Source: Drosophila persimilis (Eukaryota > Arthropoda > Insecta > Diptera > Drosophilidae). Taken from it: 64,000 nucleotides of DNA. Where the stretch lies: contig NW_020825589.1 in assembly GCF_003286085.1 (NCBI RefSeq), positions 1-64,000 of the forward strand, in the 5' to 3' direction. Positions within the stretch are counted from its first letter, which is position 1; each line of letters starts with the position of its first letter. Of the stretch, positions 41,481 through 54,049 are shown one piece after another. The position numbers were made by a program, and so were the translations under genes. Under the pieces are notes generated by a model, which was not told the origin of the DNA, did no database searches, and worked only from the letters and a program-made list of their open reading frames with translations.

Positions 41481-42424
41481 TGTAGAAAGAGAATTCAAAT
41501 ATAATTTGAACAGAGAAAAACACTTCTGTTCAGTCGTTTGGTTTTGGTAGGAATAAATCCAATTTATTCTTCATAAATTTCTTTAGCCATATGCCATATG
41601 TATGTGTATATTTATTTTTGTAAGAATGTATATGCAGAAGGCATATACATTGGATATATTGGGATATATTGCCGACACTGCAGTTCTCACGCTGCAGGCC
41701 ACATACAAGGGACTGATCGTATTACAGCTCTTGAGTGCGGCTGTGTTACGTAAACATTGCGACAAAGTGTCTTTATGTTTATGAGCGTGATACTCTACAT
41801 TAACTTTGGTCATATGACCACTTGACATATTGTATACACTACAATGCTGTGGGCATATGCTTATATGGTATACAACATACTACACCTCCCTTTTTAGAGA
41901 AATAACGTAAAATAATTATGTAGATATTTAAAAAAAAAAAAAAATTTTCATCTTGGGATTCGGATTTGGGTTTGGAGGCGTTGGCTTCGACTTCGGCTTC
42001 GGAGATGGAGTACGTGACTCGATCGATATGTGAGAAAGGCGGCTTTTGATGAAAGGCTTCTGCTGCGTATGATCGGTGTTGCATTATTTGGGGGTTGCTG
42101 AGAATAGGGCCTCTGATTGGTCAGTTACGATGGCGTGGTTCTTGAGAATCGATTAGTAATTGATCTCTGAAGAGTGGCGTGATTCTAATGCGGCTGGATT
42201 CTAGTGCGGCTGGATTCTAGTGCGGCATCTATTGTTTTATGTTCAACTTCTAGCTTAGGGTGTTTGTTTACATTGCCTGCAATCGGCTACGCGTGGTCCA
42301 TTTAGAGCGTGAGATTGTTTATGGGGGTTCGAAGCTGAGGGTGTCGGATTGTTTATAGTATTGTGGGTGCAGGGTAATAGACATAGACAAGGGTATGCGG
42401 AGCATGGACTATAGATATGTCACT
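41481..42424 (-). repeat. Errantivirus LTR, minus orientation (unit 1)
   Basis: On the minus strand it begins AGTGACATATC at 42424, right after the polypurine tract AATGGGGG (42425-42433), as in 17.6/297-type elements. It ends against BEL-B LTR sequence at 41480; that end is exact only to 2 bp. About 945 bp, which is long for the group. Contains an A run (41930-41943). No gene. Confidence 0.7.
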
Positions 42425-43609
42425 CCCCCATTGTTAGATTTAAGCCTGTCCTCAGGCGATTATCCTTGGATATAGTTCAGGTACGTCTAAAACTGTGCCT
42501 GCTGGGGATTCCTCGTCTTCGTCTAAGGATGTTTCTATGTGCGGGTCGGTTTTAGGCTTATTACTTTTACTTAGATTAAACAATTGGTAGCTTAATCCTA
42601 TTATGATTATGACAAATAGTAGTATTAAGCTTACATGTAATACATTATTTAGTCGCGTATTTTCTATTACGATTTCTTTGGTTTGCAAATAAGACAGGGG
42701 TTTAATTTTTGTTACGTTATTGTTGATGTATATGCTCTGTGCAAATTCTGGTATTGAGTTGGATATTAAGAATTCGTTTCATTGTACACTGCAATTATGT
42801 ATTTTTATTAATGCGTTACCTTCTACTTTTATTTCTTGGTTTAGGCAATCTTGGTTTAATATGGTTTTTGGTAATTTCCAAGTTAACAATATATTGGGTT
42901 CTATGAAACTTATTTGAAAGTTTTGGTGTGCTTTGGTGTATGGACATTTTGTTTCTACTTGTTTGACTATTCCTGAAATACATTCGTCATTTATTTTTTG
43001 TTTTGATTATTTTTCATATACCTCGTTTTCTAGAACGTAATAATATGTTTTGCGTTAGGTCAGTGAGGATGTTATTATCTTCATCTGGATATGGGACAAC
43101 TGTAAGTATAGGAATATTTGTGATCTCTCCTGGAATGTTGGAAAATATTAGTATTTCGTTAGTGTCTGATTTCAACCAGGTAGATGTTTTGATATTTAAT
43201 AATTTCTCTGAATCGATGTGTTTCAGGTAATCCTGCCTTAATAATTTTGGATTAAAGATACCTAATCTTGTTAGCTGCATGCCTAATTCAATATCCTCTA
43301 TGTACTCAGTAAAATGTTGAAGGTTAAATATTAATATTTCTAGTTGCTTATTTCTGTCATTATCCTCGTTTAATTTATTGACAACTTCTAAGCCGTAATT
43401 TACTGCTTGAATTACTAAGTGTAATTCGTTAGCTTGAACACTGTGGCTAGCCAGATTGTCTATTTTCCCTTCTAATTCGACTTTATCATCTTGATCTAAC
43501 GTTCCAAATAGATATTTATATATTGTGCCTACTGCATTTATAAGGCCTCTTTTGTTTCTTTTTGCTATTTTTATGCCATTGAATTCACGTTGCCATTTCT
43601 CGACTAACT
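42425..43609 (-). pseudogene. Errantivirus env, C-terminal two thirds, inverted (unit 1)
   Basis: Minus-strand env of the same family as 62804-63969. From 43609 downward: a basic cleavage-like site near 43545, a Gly-rich hydrophobic stretch after it, a long ectodomain (GMQLTRLGIFNPKLLRQ at 43275), and near the end the membrane span (LILLFVIIIIGLSYQL) and an acidic tail ending at the stop at 42452. Stops and frame changes exist near 43010 and 42900. Env lets some of these elements behave as insect retroviruses; this copy is dead. It points away from the pol segment next to it. Confidence 0.8.
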
Positions 43610-44478
43610 AAAGATTGCCTTGTGTATCTAGACGACATCATTATCTATTCCACATCATTGGAAGAACATTTGTTGTCTCTTAAAAGGGTCTTTGGAAAGT
43701 TGAGAGATGCAAACCTCAAACTTCAAATGGATAAGTGTGAATTCCTGAAGAAAGAAACGGAATTCCTAGGCCATGTAGTAACAACTAACGGCATAGTTCC
43801 TAATCCAAAGAAAATATCCGCCATAATAAACTTCCCAATGCCCAATACAACCACAAAAATAAAATCATTCATAGGTTTATGTGGATTTTATAGGAAATTC
43901 ATTCCCAATTTCGCTAAAATAGCAAAACCAATGACACTCAAATTAAAGAAACGAGCAGTCATAGACCCAACCGAGGAAAAATACGTCGAGGCCTTCGAAA
44001 AGTTGAAAGTACTTATCACCTCAGACCCCATCCTCGTATTCCCAGATTTCAACAAAATGTTCACGGTAACAACCGATGCAAGTAACATTGCAGTAGGAGC
44101 AGTGTTGCCGCAAGACCACAAACCAATTTGCTGTGCAAGTGGAACCTTAAACGAACATGAAATCAATGATTCAGCAATAGAAAAGGAATTACTAGCTATA
44201 GTTTGGGCAACTAAGTATTTCAGATCATACCTGTTTGAGATATTAAGTGATCACAAACCCTTCATTTGGTTGAATAACCAAATATGAAGCTACAACGATG
44301 GAAGATCAAATTAAATGAATTTGACTTCAAAATAAAATATTTACCAGGAAAGGAGAACTATGTAGCTGATGCGCTATCAAGAGTAAAGATCAACGAAAAC
44401 CTACTCGGGAAAACCATTAATAGTGATTGTGCAACAGTTCCACTTACTGAGCGACCAATCAATTACTATAATAGGTAA
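43610..44478 (+). pseudogene. Errantivirus RT C-part and RNase H (unit 1)
   Basis: Begins in the RT palm at [13 protein letters not shown], directly fused to inverted env at 43610. RT thumb ([13 protein letters not shown]), then RNase H with [26 protein letters not shown] and a shortened [14 protein letters not shown] deletion of 10 bp near 44280 breaks the frame before [10 protein letters not shown] and ADALSRV. Fingers and upstream RT are missing in all units. Confidence 0.85.
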
Positions 44479-44562
44479 ATAGAACTGATTAAAGGAAATG
44501 AGGATAAGGTAGAAACATCCCACTATTTCCACAAGATACTGATAAAAATCACATATACTGAA

Positions 44563-45822
44563 ATGACAGAGTCATTAGCGAAAGATATAATAAAGGAATA
44601 TGTGTGTACCAAAAAGAGCGCACTATATTTCCATAATGAAGTAGACTTCCCACTGTTCCAAAAGGCATTCCTGGAGATAATCAGTCCAAATCACTTCACT
44701 AAACTGATTAAATCCAATACCAAACTCATAGATATTCCGAACTACTCCGAATTCAAGGAACAAATATTAAAGAATCATAAAGAACTACTTCACCCAGGTA
44801 TCGAAAAGACCACTAATTGGTTTAAAGGAAAATTCTACTACCCCGATTATCAAAAGTTAATCCAAAATATTATCAATGAATATCGTAACACCAATCTAAC
44901 CTTCGAGATCACCCCTGAAATACAAAATATCAGAGAAAAGTATGTCATGGATTTATATTTGGTAGGCAATCAACAATTCCTATCAGGCATTGATGTATAT
45001 TCTAAATTCGCTACCCTTGTAGAAGTTAAGAGTCGTGACTGGTTAGAAACTAAGAGAGCCATCATAAAAGTCTTTAACGAAATGGACAAGCCACAGGGAA
45101 TTAAAGCCGACAAAGATTCAGCCTTTATGTGCGCAGCATTGCAAGCATGGTTGAATGCGGAAAATGTGAAAATCGAAATCACTACCAGTAAAAACGGAGT
45201 TTCTGATGTAGAACGGCTACATAAAACGATCAATGAAAAATTAAGAATCATTTCAAGCGAGGATAACATAGAAAACAAGCTCACAAAAATTGCAGGCCCA
45301 ATATCGAAGCGTTCGGTCCTGTCTACACTAGCTGGGTTCTACGATCCTCTAAGGCTCATCTCTCCCATCATCACAAAAGCTAAAATATTTATGCAGTCGC
45401 TATGGAACGAAAGCCTAAAGTTGAATTGGGACGAAAGCCTGCCCCAGGATCTACATACGACTTGCATTGAGCTGACTTCGCAGTTGTCGATGGTTGAAAA
45501 CTTTAAGTTTCCACGTTACGTGCTTCGGCAGCAAGCCAGATTAGAAATGCACGCGTTTTGTGATGCGAGCCAAGTAGCATATGGCGCCTGTGTATACATG
45601 CGTTCGGAAGCTCTTGGCATTGTGCAAAGTCATCTCTTATGCTCCTCAAAAATGCCGAATTGGACTACGACGCGAAGCACCCGATCCTGCTTCCTAAGGG
45701 ACATCCTGTCACTGTATCTATTATTATCTTCTTTAACGAAAGGTTTCTCCACGCAGGAGCTCAAGGATTGCTCGGATTGCTTCGGCAAAAATTCTGGCCT
45801 ATTGGTGGACGCAAATATGTAG
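44563..45822 (+). pseudogene. Chimeric ORF: errantivirus integrase fused to BEL-B RT/RNase H (junction 1-2)
   Basis: 419 codons without a stop. Residues about 1-243 are the errantivirus integrase (zinc region shortened by 30 bp, core MDLYLVGNQ, IKADKDSAFM, SDVERLHKTINE). At TKIAGPISKRS the reading passes in frame into BEL-B (SVLSTLAGFYDPLRLISPI, MHAFCDASQVAYGACV) and ends after the RNase H deletion. It arises from the array breakpoint at 45292. No function is implied; the fusion joins two unrelated pol proteins. Confidence 0.85.
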
Positions 45823-46811
45823 CGGGCATCATTCGCAAATGTGTTAGATGCTTTCGTTTGAAGCCAGTGCTGAGGGAACATATCACGGGAAACTTGCCTA
45901 CGGATCGCGTAAGGACTAATCCAGCATTCCACACAACGGGCGTTGATTTTTGCGGACCCTCTTATCACAAGTCGGATGTCAGAAGCAGGCCTCCTATCAA
46001 ATGTTACATCGGTGTCTTCGTATGCTTTAGCGCCAAAGCAACTCATTTGGAAGTCGTTCGGGATCTATCTACAGCATCCTTTCTGACAGCATTAAGGCGT
46101 TTTATAAGTCTACGTCCCAAACCTCGAATCATCTGGTCAGACAACGCTACAAATTTTGTAGGAGCAAAAAATTAGGTTTTGGAGCTTCGGCAAATGTTCC
46201 TCAGCGATCCTCATACGTCGACTGTGTCACATCTCTGCGTTTCTAGTGGAATCGATTGGAAATTCATCCCCCCTCGCTCACCTCATTTTGGGGGTTTGTG
46301 GGAGGCGGCTGTTAAAGCAGCTAAATATCATTTTCATCGCATCGTCGGGACCTACATTTTTACTCTTGATGAAATTCAGACCTTGGCTTGTGAAATCTCT
46401 GCCTTGTTAAATTCCCGTCCGCTTTATGCAATTACAGAAAGTCCCGATGATCTAGATGTGCTCACGCCAAACCACTTTCTCAATGGAGCCCCGAAAGCTG
46501 CATTCGACGAACCAGATGTGTCGCATCTCCGGGTCAACCTACTTAGTCGATGGCAGCGACTGTGTCAAATGAAGCAGGCGTTTTGGAGAAAATGGAGCAA
46601 ACGCTGCCACCATTAAGGTGGCCGCTTGGCCGCATTGAGAGCGTCATCCCAGGGAAAGATGGAACCATCAGAGTAGCCGTCATCCGCACTCAAACAGAGC
46701 CGTTTGAAAAATAGCGGTTCTGCCCCTTCAGGATGGATCTGTTGAAAGCCTTTGCCTTCCAACGGGGGGTGAATGTTCGGAGCAGAACCCAGCCGATTAG
46801 TTGCTTGCCAA
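45292..46811 (+). pseudogene. BEL-B RNase H remnant and integrase (unit 2)
   Basis: Copy of 39961-41480, with the same stop in integrase (46173) and the same frame change near 46611. CVSSGIDW here versus CVYSGIDW in unit 1 is one of few differences. Confidence 0.9.
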
Positions 46812-47755
46812 TGTAGAAAGAGAATTCAAATATAATTTGAACAGAGAAAAACACTTCTGTTCAGTCGTTTGGTTTTGGTAGGAATAAATCCAATTTATTC
46901 TTCATAAATTTCTTTAGCCATATGCCATATGTATGTGTATATTTATTTTTGTAAGAATGTATATGCAGAAGGCATATACATTGGATATATTGGGATATAT
47001 TGCCGACACTGCAGTTCTCACGCTGCAGGCCACATACAAGGGACTGATCGTATTACAGCTCTTGAGTGCGGCTGTGTTACGTAAACATTGCGACAAAGTG
47101 TCTTTATGTTTATGAGCGTGATACTCTACATTAACTTTGGTCATATGACCACTTGACATATTGTATACACTACAATGCTGTGGGCATATGCTTATATGGT
47201 ATACAACATACTACACCTCCCTTTTTAGAGAAATAACGTAAAATAATTATGTAGATATTTAAAAAAAAAAAAAATTTTTCATCTTGGGATTCGGATTTGG
47301 ATTTGGAGGCGTTGGCTTCGACTTCGGCTTCGGAGATGGAGTACGTGACTCGATCGATATGTGAGAAAGGCGGCTTTTGATGAAAGGCTTCTGCTGCGTA
47401 TGATCGGTGTTGCATTATTTGGGGGTTGCTGAGAATAGGGCCTCTGATTGGTCAGTTACGATGGCGTGGTTCTTGAGAATCGATTAGTAATTGATCTCTG
47501 AAGAGTGGCGTGATTCTAATGCGGCTGGATTCTAGTGCGGCTGGATTCTAGTGCGGCATCTATTGTTTTATGTTCAACTTCTAGCTTAGGGTGTTTGTTT
47601 ACATTGCCTGCAATCGGCTACGCGTGGTCCATTTAGAGCGTGAGATTGTTTATGGGGGTTCGAAGCTGAGGGTGTCGGATTGTTTATAGTATTGTGGGTG
47701 CAGGGTAATAGACATAGACAAGGGTATGCGGAGCATGGACTATAGATATGTCACT
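46812..47755 (-). repeat. Errantivirus LTR, minus orientation (unit 2)
   Basis: Copy of 41481-42424, starting AGTGACATATC at 47755. Differs at a few bases (for example near 47300). Confidence 0.7.
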
Positions 47756-48940
47756 CCCCCATTGTTAGATTTAAGCCTGTCCTCAGGCGATTATCCTTGG
47801 ATATAGTTCAGGTACGTCTAAAACTGTGCCTGCTGGGGATTCCTCGTCTTCGTCTAAGGATGTTTCTATGTGCGGGTCGGTTTTAGGCTTATTACTTTTA
47901 CTTAGATTAAACAATTGGTAGCTTAATCCTATTATGATTATGACAAATAGTAGTATTAAGCTTACATGTAATACATTATTTAGTCGCGTATTTTCTATTA
48001 CGATTTCTTTGGTTTGCAAATAAGACAGTGGTTTAATTTTTGTTACGTTATTGTTGATGTATATGCTCTGTGCAAATTCAGGTATTGAGTTGGATATTAA
48101 GAATTCGTTTCATTGTACACTGCAATTATGTATTTTTATTAATGCGTTACCTTCTACTTTTATTTCTTGGTTTAGGCAATCTTGGTTTAATATGGTTTTT
48201 GGTAATTTCCAAGTTAACAATATATTGGGTTCTATGAAACTTATTTGAAAGTTTTGGTGTGCTTTGGTGTATGGACATTTTGTTTCTACTTGTTTGACTA
48301 TTCCTGAAATACATTCGTCATTTATTTTTCGTTTTGATTATTTTTCATATACCTCGTTTTCTAGAACGTAATAATATGTTTTGCGTTAGGTCAGTGAGGA
48401 TGTTATTATCTTCATCTGGATATGGGACAACTGTAAGTATAGGAATATTTGTGATCTCTCCTGGAATGTTGGAAAATATTAGTATTTCGTTAGTGTCTGA
48501 TTTCAACCAGGTAGATGTTTTGATATTTAATAATTTCTCTGAATCGATGTGTTTCAGGTAATCCTGCCTTAATAATTTTGGATTAAAGATACCTAATCTT
48601 GTTAGCTGCATGCCTAATTCAATATCCTCTATGTACTCAGTAAAATGTTGAAGGTTAAATATTAATATTTCTAGTTGCTTATTTCTGTCATTATCCTCGT
48701 TTAATTTATTGACAACTTCTAAGCCGTAATTTACTGCTTGAATTACTAAGTTTAATTCGTTAGCTTGAACACTGTGGCTAGCCAGATTGTCTATTTTCCC
48801 TTCTAATTCGACTTTATCATCTTGATCTAACGTTCCAAATAGATATTTATATATTGTGCCTACTGCATTTATAAGGCCTCTTTTGTTTCTTTTTGCTATT
48901 TTTATGCCATTGAATTCACGTTGCCATTTCTCGACTAACT
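47756..48940 (-). pseudogene. Errantivirus env, inverted (unit 2)
   Basis: Copy of 42425-43609 with the same span and tail (stop at 47783) and the same breaks. Confidence 0.8.
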
Positions 48941-49821
48941 AAAGATTGCCTTGTGTATCTAGACGACATCATTATCTATTCCACATCATTGGAAGAACAT
49001 TTGTTGTCTCTTAAAAGGGTCTTTGGAAAGTTGAGAGATGCAAACCTCAAACTTCAAATGGATAAGTGTGAATTCCTGAAGAAAGAAACGGAATTCCTAG
49101 GCCATGTAGTAACAACTAACGGCATAGTTCCTAATCCAAAGAAAATATCCGCCATAATAAACTTCCCAATGCCCAATACAACCACAAAAATAAAATCATT
49201 CATAGGTTTATGTGGATTTTATAGGAAATTCATTCCCAATTTCGGTAAAATAGCAAAACCAATGACACTCAAATTAAAGAAACGAGCAGTCATAGACCCA
49301 ACCGAGGAAAAATACGTCGAGGCCTTCGAAAAGTTGAAAGTACTTATCACCTCAGACCCCATCCTCGTATTCCCAGATTTCAACAAAATGTTCACGGTAA
49401 CAACCGATGCAAGTAACATTGCAGTAGGAGCAGTGTTGCCGCAAGACCACAAACCAATTTGCTGTGCAAGTGGAACCTTAAACGAACATGAAATCAATGA
49501 TTCAGCAATAGAAAAGGAATTACTAGCTATAGTTTGGGCAACTAAGTATTTCAGATCATACCTGTTTGGTAGAACGTTTGAGATATTAAGTGATCACAAA
49601 CCCTTCATTTGGTTGAATAACCAAATATGAAGCTACAACGATGGAAGATCAAATTAAATGAATTTGACTTCAAAATAAAATATTTACCAGGAAAGGAGAA
49701 CTATGTAGCTGATGCGCTATCAAGAGTAAAGATCAACGAAAACCTACTCGGGAAAACCATTAATAGTGATTGTGCAACAGTTCCACTTACTGAGCGACCA
49801 ATCAATTACTATAATAGGTAA
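48941..49821 (+). pseudogene. Errantivirus RT C-part and RNase H (unit 2)
   Basis: Copy of 43610-44478 with 12 more bp ([14 protein letters not shown]), so RNase H is complete in this part. The same 10-bp deletion near 49622 breaks the frame. Confidence 0.85.
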
Positions 49822-49905
49822 ATAGAACTGATTAAAGGAAATGAGGATAAGGTAGAAACATCCCACTATTTCCACAAGATACTGATAAAAATCACATATA
49901 CTGAA

Positions 49906-51165
49906 ATGACAGAGTCATTAGCGAAAGATATAATAAAGGAATATGTGTGTACCAAAAAGAGCGCACTATATTTCCATAATGAAGTAGACTTCCCACTGTT
50001 CCAAAAGGCATTCCTGGAGATAATCAGTCCAAATCACTTCACTAAACTGATTAAATCCAATACCAAACTCATAGATATTCCGAACTACTCCGAATTCAAG
50101 GAACAAATATTAAAGAATCATAAAGAACTACTTCACCCAGGTATCGAAAAGACCACTAATTGGTTTAAAGGAAAATTCTACTACCCCGATTATCAAAAGT
50201 TAATCCAAAATATTATCAATGAATATCGTAACACCAATCTAACCTTCGAGATCACCCCTGAAATACAAAATATCAGAGAAAAGTATGTCATGGATTTATA
50301 TTTGGTAGGCAATCAACAATTCCTATCAGGCATTGATGTATATTCTAAATTCGCTACCCTTGTAGAAGTTAAGAGTCGTGACTGGTTAGAAACTAAGAGA
50401 GCCATCATAAAAGTCTTTAACGAAATGGACAAGCCACAGGGAATTAAAGCCGACAAAGATTCAGCCTTTATGTGCGCAGCATTGCAAGCATGGTTGAATG
50501 CGGAAAATGTGAAAATCGAAATCACTACCAGTAAAAACGGAGTTTCTGATGTAGAACGGCTACATAAAACGATCAATGAAAAATTAAGAATCATTTCAAG
50601 CGAGGATAACATAGAAAACAAGCTCACAAAAATTGCAGGCCCAATATCGAAGCGTTCGGTCTTGTCTACACTAGCTGGGTTCTACGATCCTCTATGGCTC
50701 ATCTCTCCCATCATCACAAAAGCTAAAATATTTATGCAGTCGCTATGGAACGAAAGCCTAAAGTTGAATTGGGACGAAAGCCTGCCCCAGGATCTACATA
50801 CGACTTGCATTGAGCTGACTTCGCAGTTGTCGATGGTTGAAAACTTTAAGTTTCCACGTTACGTGCTTCGGCAGCAAGCCAGATTAGAAATGCACGCGTT
50901 TTGTGATGCGAGCCAAGTAGCATATGGCGCCTGTGTATACATGCGTTCGGAAGCTCTTGGCATTGTGCAAAGTCATCTCTTATGCTCCTCAAAAATGCCG
51001 AATTGGACTACGACGCGAAGCACCCGATCCTGCTTCCTAAGGGACATCCTGTCACTGTATCTATTATTATCTTCTTTAACGAAAGGTTTCTCCACGCAGG
51101 AGCTCAAGGATTGCTCGGATTGCTTCGGCAAAAATTCTGGCCTATTGGTGGACGCAAATATGTAG
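49906..51165 (+). pseudogene. Chimeric ORF: errantivirus integrase fused to BEL-B (junction 2-3)
   Basis: Second copy of the 419-codon fusion, same joint at 50635, one amino acid different after it (YDPLWLISPI versus YDPLRLISPI). Confidence 0.85.
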
Positions 51166-52154
51166 CGGGCATCATTCACAAATGTGTTAGATGCTTTCGT
51201 TTGAAGCCAGTGCTGAGGGAACATATCACGGGAAACTTGCCTACGGATCGCGTAAGGACTAATCCAGCATTCCACACAACGGGCGTTGATTTTTGCGGAC
51301 CCTCTTATCACAAGTCGGATGTCAGAAGCAGGCCTCCTATCAAATGTTACATCGGTGTCTTCGTATGCTTTAGCGCCAAAGCAACTCATTTGGAAGTCGT
51401 TCGGGATCTATCTACAGCATCCTTTCTGACAGCATTAAGGCGTTTTATAAGTCTACGTCCCAAACCTCGAATCATCTGGTCAGACAACGCTACAAATTTT
51501 GTAGGAGCAAAAAATTAGGTTTTGGAGCTTCGGCAAATGTTCCTCAGCGATCCTCATACGTCGACTGTGTCACATCTCTGCGTTTCTAGTGGAATCGATT
51601 GGAAATTCATCCCCCCTCGCTCACCTCATTTTGGGGGTTTGTGGGAGGCGGCTGTTAAAGCAGCTAAATATCATTTTCATCGCATCGTCGGGACCTACAT
51701 TTTTACTCTTGATGAAATTCAGACCTTGGCTTGTGAAATCTCTGCCTTGTTAAATTCCCGTCCGCTTTATGCAATTACAGAAAGTCCCGATGATCTAGAT
51801 GTGCTCACGCCAAACCACTTTCTCAATGGAGCCCCGAAAGCTGCATTCGACGAACCAGATGTGTCGCATCTCCGGGTCAACCTACTTAGTCGATGGCAGC
51901 GACTGTGTCAAATGAAGCAGGCGTTTTGGAGAAAATGGAGCAAACGCTGCCACCATTAAGGTGGCCGCTTGGCCGCATTGAGAGCGTCATCCCAGGAAAA
52001 GATGGAACCATCATAGTAGCCGTCATCCGCACTCAAACAGAGCCGTTGGAAAAATAGCGGTTCTGCCCCTTCAGGATGGATCTGTTGAAAGCCTTTGCCT
52101 TCCAACGGGGGGTGAATGTTCGGAGCAGAACCCAGCCGATTAGTTGCTTGCCAA
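50635..52154 (+). pseudogene. BEL-B RNase H remnant and integrase (unit 3)
   Basis: Copy of 39961-41480 with the same lesions; HKCVRCF near 51180 replaces RKCVRCF, and there are small differences near 52000-52050. Confidence 0.9.
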
Positions 52155-53151
52155 TGTAGAAAGAGAATTCAAATATAATTTGAACAGAGAAAAACACTTC
52201 TGTTCAGTCGTTTGGTTTTGGTAGGAATAAATCCAATTTATTCTTCATAAATTTCTTTAGCCTAAAAGTACATAATAATCTGTCGCTAAGAGCAGCGGCA
52301 GAACGGGATTTTGTAGCATGCCATATGTATGTGTATATTTATGTTTGTAAGAATGTATATGCAGAAGGCATATATATTGGGATATATTGGGATATATTGC
52401 CGACACTGCAGTTCACACGCTGCAGGCCACATACAAGGGACTGATCGTATTACAGCTCTTGAGTGCGGCTGTGTTACGAAAACATTGCGACAAAGTGTCT
52501 TTATGTTTATGAGCGTGATACTCTACATTAACTTTGGTCATATGACCACTTGACATATTGTATACACTACAATGCTGTGGGCATATGCTTATATGGTATA
52601 CAACATACTACACCTCCCTTTTTAGAGAAATAACGTAAAATAATTATGTAGATATTTAAAAAAAAAAAAATTTTTCAGCTTGGGATTCGGATTTGGATTT
52701 GGAGGCGTTGGCTTCGACTTCGGCTTCGGAGATGGAGTACGTGACTCGATCGATATGTGGGAAAGGCGGCTTTTGATGAAAGGCTTCCGCTGCGTATGAT
52801 CGGTGTTGCATTATTTGGGGGTGGCTGAGAATAGGGCCTCTGATTGGTCAGTTACGATGGCGTGGTTCTTGAGAATCGATTAGTAATTGATCTCTGAAGA
52901 GTGGCGTGATTCTAATGCGGCTGGATTCTAGTGCGGCTGGATTCTAGTGCGGCATCTATTGTTTTATGTTCAACTTCTAGCTTAGGGTGTTTGTTTACAT
53001 TGCCTGCAATCGGCTACGCGTGGTCCATTTCGAGAGTGAGATTGTTTATGGGGGTTCGAAGCTGAGGGTGTCGGATTGTTTATAGTATTGTGGGTTCAGG
53101 GTAATAGACATAGACAAGGGTATGCGGAGCATGGACTATAGATATGTCACT
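52155..53151 (-). repeat. Errantivirus LTR, minus orientation (unit 3)
   Basis: As in units 1 and 2 but about 53 bp longer because it retains 52261-52318 (CCTAAAAGTACATAATAATC and onward), likely the ancestral state. AGTGACATATC starts at 53151. Confidence 0.7.
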
Positions 53152-53669
53152 CCCCCATTGTTAGATTTAAGCCTGTCCTCAGGCGATTATCCTTGGATAT
53201 AGTTCAGGTACGTCTAAAACTGTGCCTGCTGGGGATTCCTCGTCTTCGCCTAAGGATGTTTCTATGTGCGGGTCGGTTTTAGGCTTATTACGTTTACTTA
53301 GATTAAACAATTGGTAGCTTAATCCTATTATGATTATGACAAATAGTAGTATTAAGCTTACATGTAATACATTATTTAGTCGCGTATTTTCTATTACGAT
53401 TTCTTTGGTTTGCAAATAAGACAGTGGTTTAATTTTTGCTACGTTATTGTTGATGTATATGCTCTGTGCAAATTCAGGTATTGAGTTGGATATTAAGAAT
53501 TCGTTTCATTGTACACTGCAATTATGTATTTTTATTAATGCGTTACCTTCTACTTTTATTTCTTGGTTTAGGAAATCTTGGTTTAATATGGTTTTTGCTA
53601 ATTTCCAAGTTAACAATATATTGGGTTCTATGAAACTTATTTGAAAGTTTTGGTGTGCTTTGGTGTATG

Positions 53670-53674
53670 GACAT
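53670..53674. repeat. Target duplication of BEL-A2, left copy GACAT
   Basis: GACAT precedes the 5' LTR and recurs at 60036-60040 after the 3' LTR. Units 1 and 2 have the uninterrupted site (TATGGACATTTTG at about 42943). Confidence 0.9.
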
Positions 53675-54030
53675 TGTTCGGGCCAGCCGCTGAAGAATAA
53701 CCGTAACTTTAAAATTATTATTATTGTATGAGCATAGAGAGCCGCCTACATATGTTGTAAAGCATTGACTTTCTGCAGAGCTGCTGCGCTCTCCCGCTAA
53801 AGGGGCTCTCTGCCGCCGCCACTTCGGCAACTACTTTGATCTGCTGCCGCCACTTCGCTAACCCCTCTGCGCATTGGTTGCATATCGATCTCGCATAAAG
53901 TTCATCTGGCAATAGCAAGCAATCGGCTTCCGCTAAGCCACCAAGATTAAATACGAATTATAAAGTTTAACCCAAAATCTCTTTTTATTTTGAAATACAT
54001 AGGTGCCAAAAAAGCTTGGCATCTCAAACA
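53675..54030 (+). repeat. BEL-A2 5' LTR
   Basis: 356 bp, TGTTCGGGCC to CTCAAACA. It lacks 46 bp present at the corresponding point of the 3' LTR and of A1, within a region that has a partial direct repeat (CTGCCGCCACTTCGGCA). Confidence 0.95.
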
Positions 54031-54031
54031 T

Positions 54032-54049
54032 TGGTGACCCCGACGTGAT
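54032..54049 (+). promoter_or_regulatory. BEL-A2 primer-binding site
   Basis: TGGTGACCCCGACGTGAT one base after the LTR; same block as in BEL-B and BEL-C. Confidence 0.85.

Larger units (their letters stand above)
39961..45291 (+). repeat. Array unit 1
   Basis: BEL-B RNase H/integrase 39961-41480, errantivirus LTR 41481-42424 (-), env 42425-43609 (-), pol 43610-45291 (+). It lacks 12 bp in RNase H (RSYLF joined to EILSDH) that units 2 and 3 keep. Confidence 0.95.
45292..50634 (+). repeat. Array unit 2
   Basis: Same order as unit 1: BEL-B part 45292-46811, LTR 46812-47755 (-), env 47756-48940 (-), pol 48941-50634 (+). It keeps the 12 bp missing from unit 1 and shares several base states with unit 3 (for example TTTCTAG at about 46242). 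Confidence 0.95.

Noticed and set aside
41602-41784. Small open frames in the errantivirus LTR (also 46933-47115 and 52329-52553)
   Set aside because: Short, in LTR sequence, not conserved in unit 3 and without recognisable motifs.
39961-53151. CRISPR or other short regular repeat array
   Set aside because: The repeat period is 5.3 kb and the content is retrotransposon; no short repeats with regular spacers exist.
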